NCBI RefSeq assembly: GCF_014138605.1
Contig: NZ_JACJHX010000011.1
Location: 87,636-151,635 of the forward strand
DNA from: Peribacillus huizhouensis
GTDB lineage: Bacteria; Bacillota; Bacilli; Bacillales; DSM-1321
Length of the DNA: 64,000 bases
Reading direction: 5' to 3'
Below the pieces are notes generated by a model. That model was not told the origin of the DNA, ran no database searches, and worked only from the letters and a program-made list of their open reading frames with translations. Position 1 is the stretch's first letter; the number at the start of each line of letters is the position of its first letter. The translations under genes were made by a program, and so were the position numbers. Shown one piece after another: positions 1 through 9,261 of this stretch.

Positions 1-634
1 GGGCATTTTCAACAATAGCGATTCCAAACAAAGTATTGGAATTTTTAATGCACACTTTCCCAACTTCAGGCATCATATCGCGAATTCCCTTAATGCCATA
101 TGTGTGTAATGCTAGCGCCTGTTTATGCTTCCCAATACCAATCGATGCCATTTTCAAGACACCGCTCTCGATGTCCTTCTTAAAGTCTGTATGCGGCTTA
201 ACGCGCCCCATAATGATAATGCCATCGGCTTGAGAAGCATGTTTATCAAGATATACGGGAACACCATCTGAAGTAACACCAACTTCAACTACTTCCATAG
301 AAGAACGAATTTCACAACCCGTTGACTCTTCGGTAACCCCTAGTCCTTCTAGTACCTCAACTTGGCCTTCAGCAGTTGCACCACCATGACTGCCCATAGC
401 AGGAATGATAAATGGCGTAGCACCTAATTTTTTAATCTCATCTGCAACACTTTTGACGATTAATGGGATATTTGCAATACCACGACTTCCGACTGTTATT
501 GCAATTTCCATTCCAGACTTAATTTTCTCGTCTGCCTTCACTTGTTTAAATTGTTCCGTAATCGTTACAGGGATGTTATCTACACTTTCGAATTCGAATT
601 TTTGTCTTATTTTCGCTACTTTTGGAAAAGACAT
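1..634 (-). CDS. LarA-like DUF2088 protein, C-terminus cut by window edge
   Basis: The reading frame opens at an ATG preceded by AGGAGTG seven bases upstream and runs off the window, so about 211 N-terminal residues are visible. The sequence has the DUF2088 (lactate racemase N-terminal) look: AMGSHGGAT near residue 80, then RVKPHTDFKKD and GIGKHKQ around residues 145-170, the His/Lys-rich segments that in LarA position the nickel-pincer cofactor. LarA homologues racemise or epimerise alpha-hydroxy acids, including sugar acids in some members. A larE gene 2.9 kb upstream on the same strand fits a cofactor-dependent enzyme, and the GntP permease suggests a sugar-acid substrate. The substrate assignment is inference; the domain call is firm. 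Confidence 0.8.
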   Translation of the reverse strand, partial: MSFPKVAKIRQKFEFESVDNIPVTITEQFKQVKADEKIKSGMEIAITVGSRGIANIPLIVKSVADEIKKLGATPFIIPAMGSHGGATAEGQVEVLEGLGVTEESTGCEIRSSMEVVEVGVTSDGVPVYLDKHASQADGIIIMGRVKPHTDFKKDIESGVLKMASIGIGKHKQALALHTYGIKGIRDMMPEVGKVCIKNSNTLFGIAIVENA

Positions 635-659
635 TATTCTACACTCCTTTCAAACTAAA

Positions 660-1200
660 CAGCTTTTTAAACAAAGGGGAGCAAGAGATCTATAAAAAAT
701 CCCTTGCTTTACTACCATTATTATTAATTGTTTTTCATGAGCTAATTCAATCGCCATCCGAATCGCTTCTTCGCTTCTTTTAACGATAACTCGTCCGCAA
801 TTTTTCCCTAGCGATATATTGCGCAGCAACCATGCAAAGTCACCACGTTTTACCCTAAAGAATAATGTATCTGCTAGAAGTGGTCCCTGTACATTACTAC
901 CAGAGCTTTTTCTAGGCTGGAATAACTCTTTCTTCCTCACCATTTCCAAAAAGTCCATTTTCCAACATGTGAATGAATTATTAGCACAAACTGCGATCAG
1001 AGGAGATTTAATTTCTGCTTTTGTAATATTTCGTGTGCAAGTTTAATAACTGAATATTTAACGCTCTACGTTAACTTTATTGTTTGCATCAATAAACCCA
1101 ATATGAGTTGTCACATGAATAACTCTTAAGCTAGGAGCAGATAACATCATTGCGGAATCTTTCGTATTTGTTAATTCTGCACGCAATAATAGTTTGTATT
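660..1200 (-). pseudogene. Remnant of pdxA2-type 4-phosphate dehydrogenase
   Basis: Read on the minus strand, the stretch gives an interrupted PdxA-like protein: AELTNTKDSAMML, then LRVIHVTTHI, then a stop codon, IKSPLIAVCANN, NVQGPLLADTLFF and RGDF. These follow the order of the PdxA family (GHTE..AELT, RVVHVTTH, GPLPADTLFF). The expected AMYHDQGHIP block is missing after RGDF, and the tail (AIRMAIELAHEK) resembles the PdxA C-terminus, so there is at least one in-frame stop and probably an internal deletion. PdxA2 enzymes oxidise four-carbon sugar-acid phosphates and usually sit beside a DUF1537 kinase, a GntP permease and a PrpR-type regulator, as in this neighbourhood. No kinase gene is seen. 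Confidence 0.72.
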
Positions 1201-1449
1201 GATTGCGTCTTTTTAATACGGATCATATCGTCTAGTCATTATTGCATGATACGTTTTCTATTTGTCTCTCATTCAATATCTGCAACACATAACTTAAACC
1301 GCTCCATACATGGTTTATTTTCAAACACTAAAACCGCTTACAGCAGTAATGATAAATCAAAACGTTGCATTAAGCAATTTTTTTTATTATTTTTCTATAA
1401 ATAATTATTACGTTGCTATTTGCATTAACTTATACTTCATTTTGTGCAC

Positions 1450-1480
1450 AAAAAAACGCAAGCTGTTATTTTAGCTTGCG
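1450..1480 (-). terminator. Terminator of the PrpR-like regulator gene
   Basis: CGCAAGCT and AGCTTGCG form an 8-bp stem around an AAAATAAC loop, followed on the minus strand by seven T. The stop codon of the regulator lies in the loop. Confidence 0.85.
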
Positions 1481-3238
1481 CCACAATGTAGATCGATTAA
1501 TCCCTAAACGTTTTGCTGCTTTTGATTGATTTAACCCTTCCTCTTCAAGGACTTTAGTTATCACTTGTTTTTCTATTTCTTCTAGTGTGCCACTTATATC
1601 GATATGTCTTAACGTTTCATTGTTCTTCTCTTGCTGCTCTAATCGTTTAAAAACTGTTTCAACTTCTTCCTTCTCGATATAGTAGGAATGTGATTGTAAA
1701 AATAATTGTTCAATTACTTGTTTAAGTTGTTCTACATTTCCTGGCCAATCATAATTCATAATTTTCTCCAAAGCGTCCAGTCGAATTCCAACTACTCCAT
1801 TTCCATATTTCGGATGTAATTCAGAAATAAATACATGAACTAAATCCTCAATATCTTTTCTACGTTCTCGAAGTGGAGGTATATGAATTTTTAATTGAGC
1901 CAATATACTATACAAATCACTATGAAACGTGCCATTTTTAACTTTTTCTTCAATATTATCCTCAGAAGAAACTAGCCATTGTAGCTTTTTATCATTTTCA
2001 TTCTTGAGTATCTGATATAACTCCTTTTGCATATAAGAGTTCAATTTATCAATGTTTTGTAAGTAAATAACTCCATTGGCATATGTTCGAAAAAAATCAC
2101 CGTTCATTAGATCTTTTAGTTGTTCTGCACTTAATAAGTCACAACGCAATGTGATAAATGGTTCATTCCTTGTTTTCCTTTTTAAATAAATGGAGTGGGC
2201 AACCAATTCTTTTCCATTTCCCTTTTCTCCTGAAATCCACACTGGTTCTTCACTTTTACTATATTGATCTATTTGCTTTAATACCTTCTGAATCAGTTCG
2301 CTTTTTCCTGAAATAGGGATATAAGAAGCCGATGTATGAAATTCTATCGCATTCAAGATCGCGTCCTGCCCCTGTAGAATAGCTTGATTAGGAAGATTTT
2401 TTTCAAAGTTCAATACGATAGCATCTTTTTTAGGATATGAAGTTACTTTCCAAAATGAATGATTGATGTGAACTATTTTTGTTTGCTTTTCACGTCTTAA
2501 GGCAGTTTCTTGTATCAACTTTTTTACATCTGTCGAATTCTCTAATTTCATCCAATGAAATTCTTTATTGAAGCGTTCATTCCCATAAATAATTTTTTCT
2601 TCCTTATTAATAACTCCGATTGCCTGTTCGTTACTATCAAGTATAGATTGAAATAAAGTAACATCCTGTTGAAGTCGCGAGAATAAGCGATATGACCTTC
2701 TCGTTTCTTCTAATGCATCAGTAATAGCTTCTTTTCCGGAAGTGATTAGAACGCCTGTCAGACCTAATTGCTTAGCAGTTTGAACCGTAACCACATCTCC
2801 AATTACCACTTCATAGCCTAGTTTTTTTAAATTCGCTAACTTTTCTTTAACATCGATATCATTTGTAATCGTTAATATTTTTATGTCTAAATCAAGAAGC
2901 TTACATATTGTCGCAGCTCCCTGTGTAATATTCGAGAATCCAACGATAGCAGCTTTTCCTGAAAATCCTTTTACAAGTGTTAATATGCGTAATACATCAT
3001 AGCCAGACACTTGAATATCAATCACTGGTATAGATACAGCCTCCTGAATCATTGAAGCTGTACCACCACGACTGATAATGACATGATAGCCATTATTTTC
3101 AGCACCCTTTGCAATAGCAACTCCTTCATATAAATTACCTAATTCGATTTGTAATTGAATATCATCGACTTCTTGAGCGATCTCTTTCATCATTTCAAAC
3201 AATCCCTCATAAGGGACAATTACCAATGCTTTAATCAT
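1466..3238 (-). CDS. PrpR-N/AAA+/Fis regulator lacking the GAFTGA loop
   Basis: This is a 590-residue regulator. Its N-terminal PrpR-type sensor (residues 1-190) carries VIISRGGTASMI and VSGYDVLR, a PAS-like segment follows (about 200-290), then an AAA+ domain and a C-terminal Fis helix-turn-helix (NQSKAAKRLGINRSTLWRKL). Walker A reads GEKGNGKE instead of the usual GETGTGKE. The loop between helix 1 and Walker B, where sigma-54 activators have GAFTGA, is replaced by a shorter stretch ending TYANGVIYLQN. Established knowledge: GAFTGA contacts sigma-54, so its absence argues against canonical sigma-54 activation. The ATG at MIKALV was chosen because AGGTGA lies eight bases before it. It probably controls the adjacent sugar-acid genes. 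Confidence 0.85.
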   Translation of the reverse strand: MIKALVIVPYEGLFEMMKEIAQEVDDIQLQIELGNLYEGVAIAKGAENNGYHVIISRGGTASMIQEAVSIPVIDIQVSGYDVLRILTLVKGFSGKAAIVGFSNITQGAATICKLLDLDIKILTITNDIDVKEKLANLKKLGYEVVIGDVVTVQTAKQLGLTGVLITSGKEAITDALEETRRSYRLFSRLQQDVTLFQSILDSNEQAIGVINKEEKIIYGNERFNKEFHWMKLENSTDVKKLIQETALRREKQTKIVHINHSFWKVTSYPKKDAIVLNFEKNLPNQAILQGQDAILNAIEFHTSASYIPISGKSELIQKVLKQIDQYSKSEEPVWISGEKGNGKELVAHSIYLKRKTRNEPFITLRCDLLSAEQLKDLMNGDFFRTYANGVIYLQNIDKLNSYMQKELYQILKNENDKKLQWLVSSEDNIEEKVKNGTFHSDLYSILAQLKIHIPPLRERRKDIEDLVHVFISELHPKYGNGVVGIRLDALEKIMNYDWPGNVEQLKQVIEQLFLQSHSYYIEKEEVETVFKRLEQQEKNNETLRHIDISGTLEEIEKQVITKVLEEEGLNQSKAAKRLGINRSTLWRKLK

Positions 3239-3510
3239 TTTCCCCATCACCTTCTGTTGCAAAAAATCAACATAAATATTTCCTAGAAAAAATATATATA
3301 AAAAAACCCCTGTCAGGCTTAAGATAGAGAATTTCCCTATAGCTATTTACCTCAAAGGGATTTTATTATTTAGCTCTATTTTTGATCTACTCTTGTAGCA
3401 AGCACGCGATTTATGCTATAAAGCCAATCTAATCAACATGATTTGTTCTACACTCTTCCTATAAACCGTGTACAACCTCAGAGAACCTTGTCCGATTTTG
3501 TCTTTAACCT

Positions 3511-4320
3511 TTAGTCAAGACTTGTTGTTAGCACTTTGTTCATGCTGCCGCTTACATAGCCTTGAAGATCAAGGGTAACATATTTATATCCGAATCGTTG
3601 AAGGTTTTCCATGATATCTTTATGGTTTGTTAAAACTACCTGCATATCTTGAGGTTCAACTTCAATCCTAGCAATCTCTTGATGAGTTCGAACGCGCACT
3701 TGTCTAATCCCTAATCCTTTTATATAAGCTTCAGATTTTTCAACCTTTGTTAATTTTTCTTGCGTAATTTTTTCTCCATATGCAATTCGTGAAGATAGAC
3801 ATGCGAACGATGGTTTTTCCCAAGTAGGCAAATCTAATTGTTTTGAAAGTTCACGAATTTCTTCTTTATAAAGATTCGCCTCTTGCAGCGGGCCACGGAC
3901 ACCATGTTCTTTGGCTGCACGCACTCCAGGACGATGCTCACTCATATCATCAGCAATTAAACCGTATACAACGTTCTTAAATCCTTTTTCATGCATGATC
4001 GGAACGACTTGTTCGAACAATCCATTTTTACAGAAATAACAACGGTTCCGGTCATTTTCTGTGTAGCCCGGTATATTTAGTTCAGAGGTTTCAATAACTT
4101 GGTGTGTTGCACCAATCATTTTGGCTAGCTTCTTAGCTTCTTCTAATTCACTTGAAGGATACGTTTCGGAATCAGCCGTAACAGCCAAGACTTTTTCAAC
4201 TCCTAAAACATCAACTGCAACTTTTAATAGCAACGTACTATCGACACCACCAGAAAAAGCCACAACAACATTTTCCATCTCTTTTAAGATTTCTTTCAGT
4301 CGTTCATACTTCTCATTCAT
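3511..4320 (-). CDS. larE: ATP-dependent sacrificial sulfur transferase
   Basis: The 269-residue protein has the PP-loop FSGGVDSTLL at residues 22-31 and matches LarE over its whole length. LarE adenylates a nicotinate-derived mononucleotide carboxylate and donates sulfur from its own cysteine to build the nickel-pincer cofactor of LarA-type enzymes. The segment PSFACLSSRIAYG carries the cysteine that corresponds to the sacrificial Cys of the single-turnover class; RCYFCK is another conserved cysteine pair. No larB or larC is in the window, so cofactor synthesis would need genes elsewhere. It lies between the permease and the regulator, all on one strand, with gaps of 250-380 bases that suggest separate promoters. 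Confidence 0.9.
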   Translation of the reverse strand: MNEKYERLKEILKEMENVVVAFSGGVDSTLLLKVAVDVLGVEKVLAVTADSETYPSSELEEAKKLAKMIGATHQVIETSELNIPGYTENDRNRCYFCKNGLFEQVVPIMHEKGFKNVVYGLIADDMSEHRPGVRAAKEHGVRGPLQEANLYKEEIRELSKQLDLPTWEKPSFACLSSRIAYGEKITQEKLTKVEKSEAYIKGLGIRQVRVRTHQEIARIEVEPQDMQVVLTNHKDIMENLQRFGYKYVTLDLQGYVSGSMNKVLTTSLD

Positions 4321-4701
4321 CCTAACTCCACCTATTTCTATATTATTTAAACTATTTTTAATGTATGATTTGGTAAATTTATTGTTGCAAAATCAACCCT
4401 TTTTTATAAAGATTTGTTGTCAATCTGAAAAGGAATTTTGTACATTTTGCAACACTATTTGATTATAAGCGTTTTTTTTAACAAAGTAAAAGGAATTGTT
4501 AAAGCGATTTCAAGAGTTCAAATAGCAAAATCCCACAAGAAACAAAATAAAAAAATTGGCTTCATTTACTATACTACGGTACTAAAACTTTTCAGATTAT
4601 CAAAAAAGGAGGCGGAATGAAATCATCCCCCCCCCTTTATCAATCGGCTAAGCCACGGTAACAGCATTGCCTAATTACTTCAATTTAAATTGTCTTTTCG
4701 T
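4321..4701. other. Intergenic region between gntP-type permease and larE
   Basis: No gene with a credible start and ribosome-binding site is seen. The stretch is AT-rich, contains a run of nine C near 4630, and may hold the larE promoter. A GG..GC pair near 4395 on the minus strand has the wrong spacing for a sigma-54 promoter. Confidence 0.5.
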
Positions 4702-6048
4702 TTAAATAAATATATCTAAAATTAAAGTACATGCCAAACCAGATAAAGCAACGATGGTAGAAAGTACAGTATAAGTACCGAATGCTTCTTTCAATGTCAT
4801 CCCTAATGACTCTTTTACCATCCAGAAACCAGCATCATTAACATGTGACGCAATCGCACTACCAGCCCCAGTTGCAAGTGCAACTAGTTCCAAGTTAACA
4901 TCAGGAACTGTAGCAAGAGATGGAAGAACTAATCCAGCAGTTGTTAAAGTAGCAACCGTTCCAGATCCTAAGCAGATTCGTAAGATTGCTGCAACAGTCC
5001 ATGCAAAGAATACAGGTGACATAGCAGAACCTTCGAATAATTTAGCGACATAGTCACCTACGCCACCATCCATCAGTACTTGTTTTAAAGCACCGCCACC
5101 ACCAATGATTAGAAGTAGCATCCCTAAAGAGTTAATTGCTGAAGTACAAGAATTCATCAACGTCTTAATTGACACATTTCTACGTAATCCCATTGTGTAA
5201 AGTGCAAACAATAATGAAAGCAGCATAGCAGTTGAAGAGTTACCAATAAAACGAATAACTTTTACAAAGAAGTTATCTCCAAATCCCATAGCCGGTTGAA
5301 TCATATCAATAGCAGCACCTAAAGCCATTAAAATAACAGGAAATAATGCTGTAAACACACTAATACCGAATCCTGGTGTATCTTCTAATTTGAATGTTTT
5401 TTGAATCCCAAATGACTCACTGCCTTCTCTAGTAAACGCAGTCGGTACAATTTTTTTAGCAAGCTTAGGATACAAAATACCAGCTAAAATAACAGTTGGG
5501 ATTGCAACAATGATTCCGTAAATTAATACTAATCCAATATTTGCACCATATTCTGCAGATACCGCTGTTGGACCTGGGTGCGGCGGTAAGAAAGCATGTG
5601 TACATAATGCTGCCGTGACCATCGGAAGACCTAGTTTAACAATTGAAACTTTCAATTCTTTTGCAATTGAGAAGATAATTGGAACTAGTAATACGATTGT
5701 TACTTCAAGAAATAGTGCAATACCTACAATAAATGAAGCAAATAAAACAGCCCATTGAATATTTTTTTCCCCAAATTTGTCAATTAACGTTGTAGCAATA
5801 CGGTTAGCTCCACCTGCATCTGCAATTAACCTACCAAGCATTGCGCCCATTCCAAAGATTAATGCAATATGACCAAGTGTTCCTCCTAAACCGCTTTCAA
5901 TAGATTTCATAACATCCGCCATAGGCATGCCCAGTGCTAATGCTACGATAACTGAAACAATGATTAATGAAACAAATGTGTTTAATTTAAAGCCCATAAT
6001 TAAAATAAGTAATAAAAGTACCCCTATTGCTATAATTACTAATGGCAT
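4702..6048 (-). CDS. GntP-family gluconate/sugar-acid:H+ symporter
   Basis: A 448-residue membrane protein of normal length for the GntP family, with about 12-14 hydrophobic segments. Recognisable family blocks are GMGAMLGRLIADAGGA, the HAFLPPHPGPTAV motif after the fourth helix, GSGTVATLTTAG and the C-terminal SHVNDAGFWMVKE. Members import gluconate or related aldonates with protons. It is the most upstream gene of the minus-strand set followed by larE and the regulator, pointing to sugar-acid uptake. The ATG is preceded by AGGAGGATATT. Gluconate cannot be distinguished from other sugar acids by sequence reading, so no specific gene name is given. Confidence 0.92.
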   Translation of the reverse strand: MPLVIIAIGVLLLLILIMGFKLNTFVSLIIVSVIVALALGMPMADVMKSIESGLGGTLGHIALIFGMGAMLGRLIADAGGANRIATTLIDKFGEKNIQWAVLFASFIVGIALFLEVTIVLLVPIIFSIAKELKVSIVKLGLPMVTAALCTHAFLPPHPGPTAVSAEYGANIGLVLIYGIIVAIPTVILAGILYPKLAKKIVPTAFTREGSESFGIQKTFKLEDTPGFGISVFTALFPVILMALGAAIDMIQPAMGFGDNFFVKVIRFIGNSSTAMLLSLLFALYTMGLRRNVSIKTLMNSCTSAINSLGMLLLIIGGGGALKQVLMDGGVGDYVAKLFEGSAMSPVFFAWTVAAILRICLGSGTVATLTTAGLVLPSLATVPDVNLELVALATGAGSAIASHVNDAGFWMVKESLGMTLKEAFGTYTVLSTIVALSGLACTLILDIFI

Positions 6049-7029
6049 AATATCCTCCTGGTGTAAATTTTGTTAGTTTTTATTGATAAAAATGCTGCAA
6101 TATTGTTTCTTTTACACATGATGATAAAGATATGTTCCGCTTAAAACGTTTCTGTACTTCTCCCAAATGACTAAAATAGTTCCTCTTTTATATTAACTCC
6201 CTTACCACACTTGCAAGTGCTTACAATAAAAGGTAGAAATATAAAGAATTAAGACGAAAAATTCTTTTCTCAACTATTCTTAGTTTGTACAAAAATAATC
6301 CATTTATTATGGACATTTTCTATGGAATTCTGACTTCTTCTTAGCGAAAGCATGTCCTTGATCATGGTAAAGGGATAATAATGCATCATATTTTACATTT
6401 AATGATTAGAAACATACAGAATCTGCTGAAACTGTTGGTTATCGCATCACCTTGTGAACGTAAATATTTTATACTCTTAGAATAATCTTGTCAAGTGGAC
6501 AAATCGGCTTGTAATCGTTTATTTTTTCAACTATTATCATAAATTCATTACCAATCATGTGTTGTATTTTATTTCACTTCATTTTTACGATAGGAATGGT
6601 GCTTGGCTCTATTTTTCTTTTTCTATTCCATTTTGATTAATTTTTAGGCATTCTATACATTTAATATAGTAGTTGTACAATTAGAAACATATTCATATAA
6701 AGTGAAACACTTAGGTGGACAACACTCTTGACCCAACATGGATGATACTAATATGTTTGATTTAGCAGCAAAATAGGCGAAAAACAAATAGAATAAAGTG
6801 CCCCAAAAACCTCATTTAGATACGGTTCACCCTAACGCATCTAAATGAGGTTTAACATATTATTATTAAAATGAATTTACTAGAAATTCAATACAGAACA
6901 ATACTGATAAAAATGCTATTACCCTTTAAAGGTATTTCCAACATTCAGAAACCTTTATCTTTTCTGGGTATGCGAAAATAAGAGGGAACTGGCCAAACTC
7001 AAAATTATTTAGGTTTTAACTGGCACTGC
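6049..7029. other. Long intergenic region upstream of the permease gene
   Basis: About 980 bases without a convincing gene. It contains the left-most copy of the rlmH-end repeat (6807-6853) and presumably the permease promoter. Apart from that repeat nothing recognisable is seen; the sequence is very AT-rich. Confidence 0.6.
6807..6853. repeat. rlmH-end repeat, copy A (outermost)
   Basis: Arms AAACCTCATTTAGAT and ATCTAAATGAGGTTT form a perfect 15-bp inverted repeat around a centre containing ACGGTTCACC. It keeps the GATACGGTTCACC part of the rlmH 3' end but lacks CTTAT. It marks the outer edge of the cassette region. Confidence 0.75.
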
Positions 7030-7992
7030 TCATGGGAAGAATAAGCATAATCTCTCTTGTAAACCTTCTAAGACTTCTTCTGGCACTTCCCTGACCTTGA
7101 TATCCCCACCTAGGAAGAGTAGCCAATTTGTTATTTCGGTCAATTCTTCGGGATTATTAACATTGATAAAAGTCTTTAGAATGGCTGTGGTTTGGTAAGG
7201 ATTCGTATAGGAAATTGAAACTTTTAAAGGATGGTATTTTTTGAACTGGGCAATCGCCTTTGGACCAAGTTCAAGGACAAGGTTAATTACTTCTTCCTGC
7301 TTACTTAGTTTTTCTAAAATCTGTTTCTTATTTAATCTTTTTTTCGTAGGGTATGGTTTGACATTGGTGAGATTATCGACAGGGAAAATCTGCCTCTTTT
7401 CATCCTTTAAGACAAAGCCTTCAATTAGCCAAAGGCCTTTTTCATGATAAAGGTGCAAGAGATAAATTGAATAAGACCTTATTACCTTCTCTTCTTTGAT
7501 GGTAATCAATAAATAGCTATCCAAAAGAAGGATTTGGATGAGTTTTTCTAACATAGGATGGGGTAGGTCTGATAAATCAAGTAGGTCGGGATTATTGGGG
7601 TTGGTACCTTCAAAAAGCAAGATTTGATTTAAAAGAACAAGGTCATCTTGCTGGTTTTCTGAATTAAGGCCAAGTAATTTTTCAGCTAAAGACTGACGAC
7701 TCTTTAGATAAGGGAGTTGTTTATTTCTTGTGGCCATGAAAGCAATAAAAAGAGCTTTAATCTCATTATCGGTAAAGCGAACAGTAGGTAGGACAGAATT
7801 GCTCATGACAAAATAACCCCCATCCCTTCCAACTTCAGCGACAAGTGGCATACCCATGGCTTCAATTTCTCTGATATCTCTAATTGCTGTCGAACGAGAG
7901 ATGTTAAATTCTCGCATGATTTCGGAAATAGTAAAGTGGGCGCGGTTGTTGATATACCGCATGATGATATTAATCCGTTCAACTTTTTTCAT
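7030..7992 (-). CDS. WYL-domain transcriptional regulator (YafY type)
   Basis: A 320-residue protein with an N-terminal winged helix-turn-helix (residues 1-60, FTISEIMREFNISRSTAIRD) followed by a WYL-type ligand-binding region; YHEKGLWLIEG sits where the family has its W-Y-L residues, and a WCX-like C-terminal domain ends the chain. Such proteins repress or activate nearby genes in response to small ligands or nucleic acid. It is divergent from the GyrI-like gene with about 110 bases between them, the usual arrangement for control of that gene. AGGAGG lies six bases before the ATG. It is the first gene inside the cassette region bounded by rlmH-end repeats. Confidence 0.88.
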   Translation of the reverse strand: MKKVERINIIMRYINNRAHFTISEIMREFNISRSTAIRDIREIEAMGMPLVAEVGRDGGYFVMSNSVLPTVRFTDNEIKALFIAFMATRNKQLPYLKSRQSLAEKLLGLNSENQQDDLVLLNQILLFEGTNPNNPDLLDLSDLPHPMLEKLIQILLLDSYLLITIKEEKVIRSYSIYLLHLYHEKGLWLIEGFVLKDEKRQIFPVDNLTNVKPYPTKKRLNKKQILEKLSKQEEVINLVLELGPKAIAQFKKYHPLKVSISYTNPYQTTAILKTFINVNNPEELTEITNWLLFLGGDIKVREVPEEVLEGLQERLCLFFP

Positions 7993-8101
7993 CGGGACCT
8001 CCTAAACAGTATCATTTTTTGACACGATTTAAGGCTATTATAAACTCATCAAGTGAAAAGACAAACCATTTGATTAATTTAAAAAGAGGAAGGTTTTGAA
8101 T

Positions 8102-8581
8102 ATGGCAGATTATATTCTAGAAGAAAAAGACAGCTTTACCGTTTTAGGTATTGGAACTGAGCTTAAGAGTGATTACACAGACTTTGCTGGCATAACCAAG
8201 GAAAAGGCAGACTTTTGGCAAGCCATCAGTCAAGATGGAAGGCTTGATACTTTAAAAGACCTAGCCACCAATGACTACATTTTTGCTGTGAACGAAGCGG
8301 TGAATAACAAGATGATGCATTATGCTGGAGTCATGACAGAGGAATCGATACCAGAAGCAACGAGAATGATCCAATTTCCTAAAGGGGAATACCTAGTAAT
8401 TAAAGGGGAAGGAAAGACAGCTGATGAGTTGAGTAATAAGCTTGCCGGCATTGCTTTTGGACAAGTCTTGCCAGAAGCAAAGAATTTTGCCTATGTTGGT
8501 GGGCCCAATGCAGCGGTTGAGATGGAGCAGCGAAACGGCTTAGTATTTGGTGAAATGTGGATTCCTGTTGTTAGGAAATAA
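8102..8581 (+). CDS. GyrI-like / effector-binding domain protein
   Basis: A 159-residue single-domain protein. Features of the AraC-type effector-binding (GyrI-like) fold are an N-terminal VLGIGTELK strand, a mid-region FAVNEAV, and the typical C-terminal GEMWIPV strand. Free-standing members bind small amphipathic molecules, and some protect gyrase, which has not been shown here. The ATG start was preferred over the upstream TTG because AGAGGAAGG lies eight bases before it. It is probably co-transcribed with the next gene 22 bases on and controlled by the divergent WYL regulator. Confidence 0.78.
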   Translation: MADYILEEKDSFTVLGIGTELKSDYTDFAGITKEKADFWQAISQDGRLDTLKDLATNDYIFAVNEAVNNKMMHYAGVMTEESIPEATRMIQFPKGEYLVIKGEGKTADELSNKLAGIAFGQVLPEAKNFAYVGGPNAAVEMEQRNGLVFGEMWIPVVRK

Positions 8582-8603
8582 AGAGAAAAAAGGAGGAGTG
8601 AAA

Positions 8604-9071
8604 TTGTCCTATATCGTTGATTTTAAAAATGTGTCTACGGTTGGTTTAGAGTCTTCACCTGTTGCAGAAGCGCTTGCTGGTTTACGTGCTAATGAGGCCC
8701 GTTACTTTATGAACAAATACAAGCATGAATTTACGGTTGTACCAGCTAACGAAAGTGGGGAGACCCTTAACTATGTGAACCGAATTTTGAAAGAAGAACG
8801 TGATATTGAATTTGCGGCCAAACCTTTAGAAACGTCACGTTTTCAAGTGGAAAATATCAAATTTGCCTACGTTTTTTATGAGGATGGTCTTGCAATCAAC
8901 GTCATGTATACGGTTGATGACCCTAAGCCAAAGCGGGCCGTTGGTTTTAAGCTTTCTGAGGGGATGGAGGTACCAAAAGAATTAGAAGGGAAGTTTAAGT
9001 TTGCTAGGCAGAAGTCTAAACTAGCTGGAACAATTCGGGGCTCGTTTTTTGTAATTAAAGGAGAATATTAA
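8604..9071 (+). CDS. Unrecognised 155-residue protein
   Basis: I do not recognise a family. The gene starts at TTG preceded by a strong AGGAGG, giving MSYIVDFKNVSTVGLES. The protein is soluble, mixed charge, with an EALAGLRANEARYFMNKY helix near residues 20-37 and no membrane segment or signal. It lies 22 bases after the GyrI-like gene and before a strong terminator, so it forms the end of a two-gene operon. Neighbours suggest a ligand-responsive stress or detoxification role, but that is only context. Confidence 0.7.
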   Translation: MSYIVDFKNVSTVGLESSPVAEALAGLRANEARYFMNKYKHEFTVVPANESGETLNYVNRILKEERDIEFAAKPLETSRFQVENIKFAYVFYEDGLAINVMYTVDDPKPKRAVGFKLSEGMEVPKELEGKFKFARQKSKLAGTIRGSFFVIKGEY

Positions 9072-9212
9072 AGTAAGCAAAAATGACAAGTGGAGGAATT
9101 CAGTCATTTTCTGTATATGATCATTCTTTTTCTTCATTTGGATAAGAAAATCCTGATTAAGCAAAAACAACCATCCATTCAACAAATGTTCATCTAGGCA
9201 TTCAAATAACAA

Positions 9213-9254
9213 AACAGCACCTCTCCATCAAAAAGAGGGTGCTGTTACTTTTTT
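9213..9254 (+). terminator. Terminator of the GyrI-like operon
   Basis: AACAGCACCTCT pairs with AGAGGGTGCTGTT around a nine-base loop, followed by ACTTTTTT. Confidence 0.85.
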
Positions 9255-9261
9255 CGTAAAA

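Noticed and set aside
650..800. Reading the AIRMAIELA segment as an isopropylmalate-dehydrogenase fragment
   Set aside because: It is explained more simply as the C-terminal part of the same PdxA-like remnant after a deletion, although this cannot be fully settled by eye.
4385..4400. Possible sigma-54 promoter upstream of larE
   Set aside because: GG and GC elements are eight or nine bases apart instead of ten, and the regulator lacks the GAFTGA loop.
4438..4620. Plus-strand open frame of 60 codons between larE and the permease
   Set aside because: No ribosome-binding site, low-complexity Lys-rich product, no recognisable family; it lies in an AT-rich intergenic gap.
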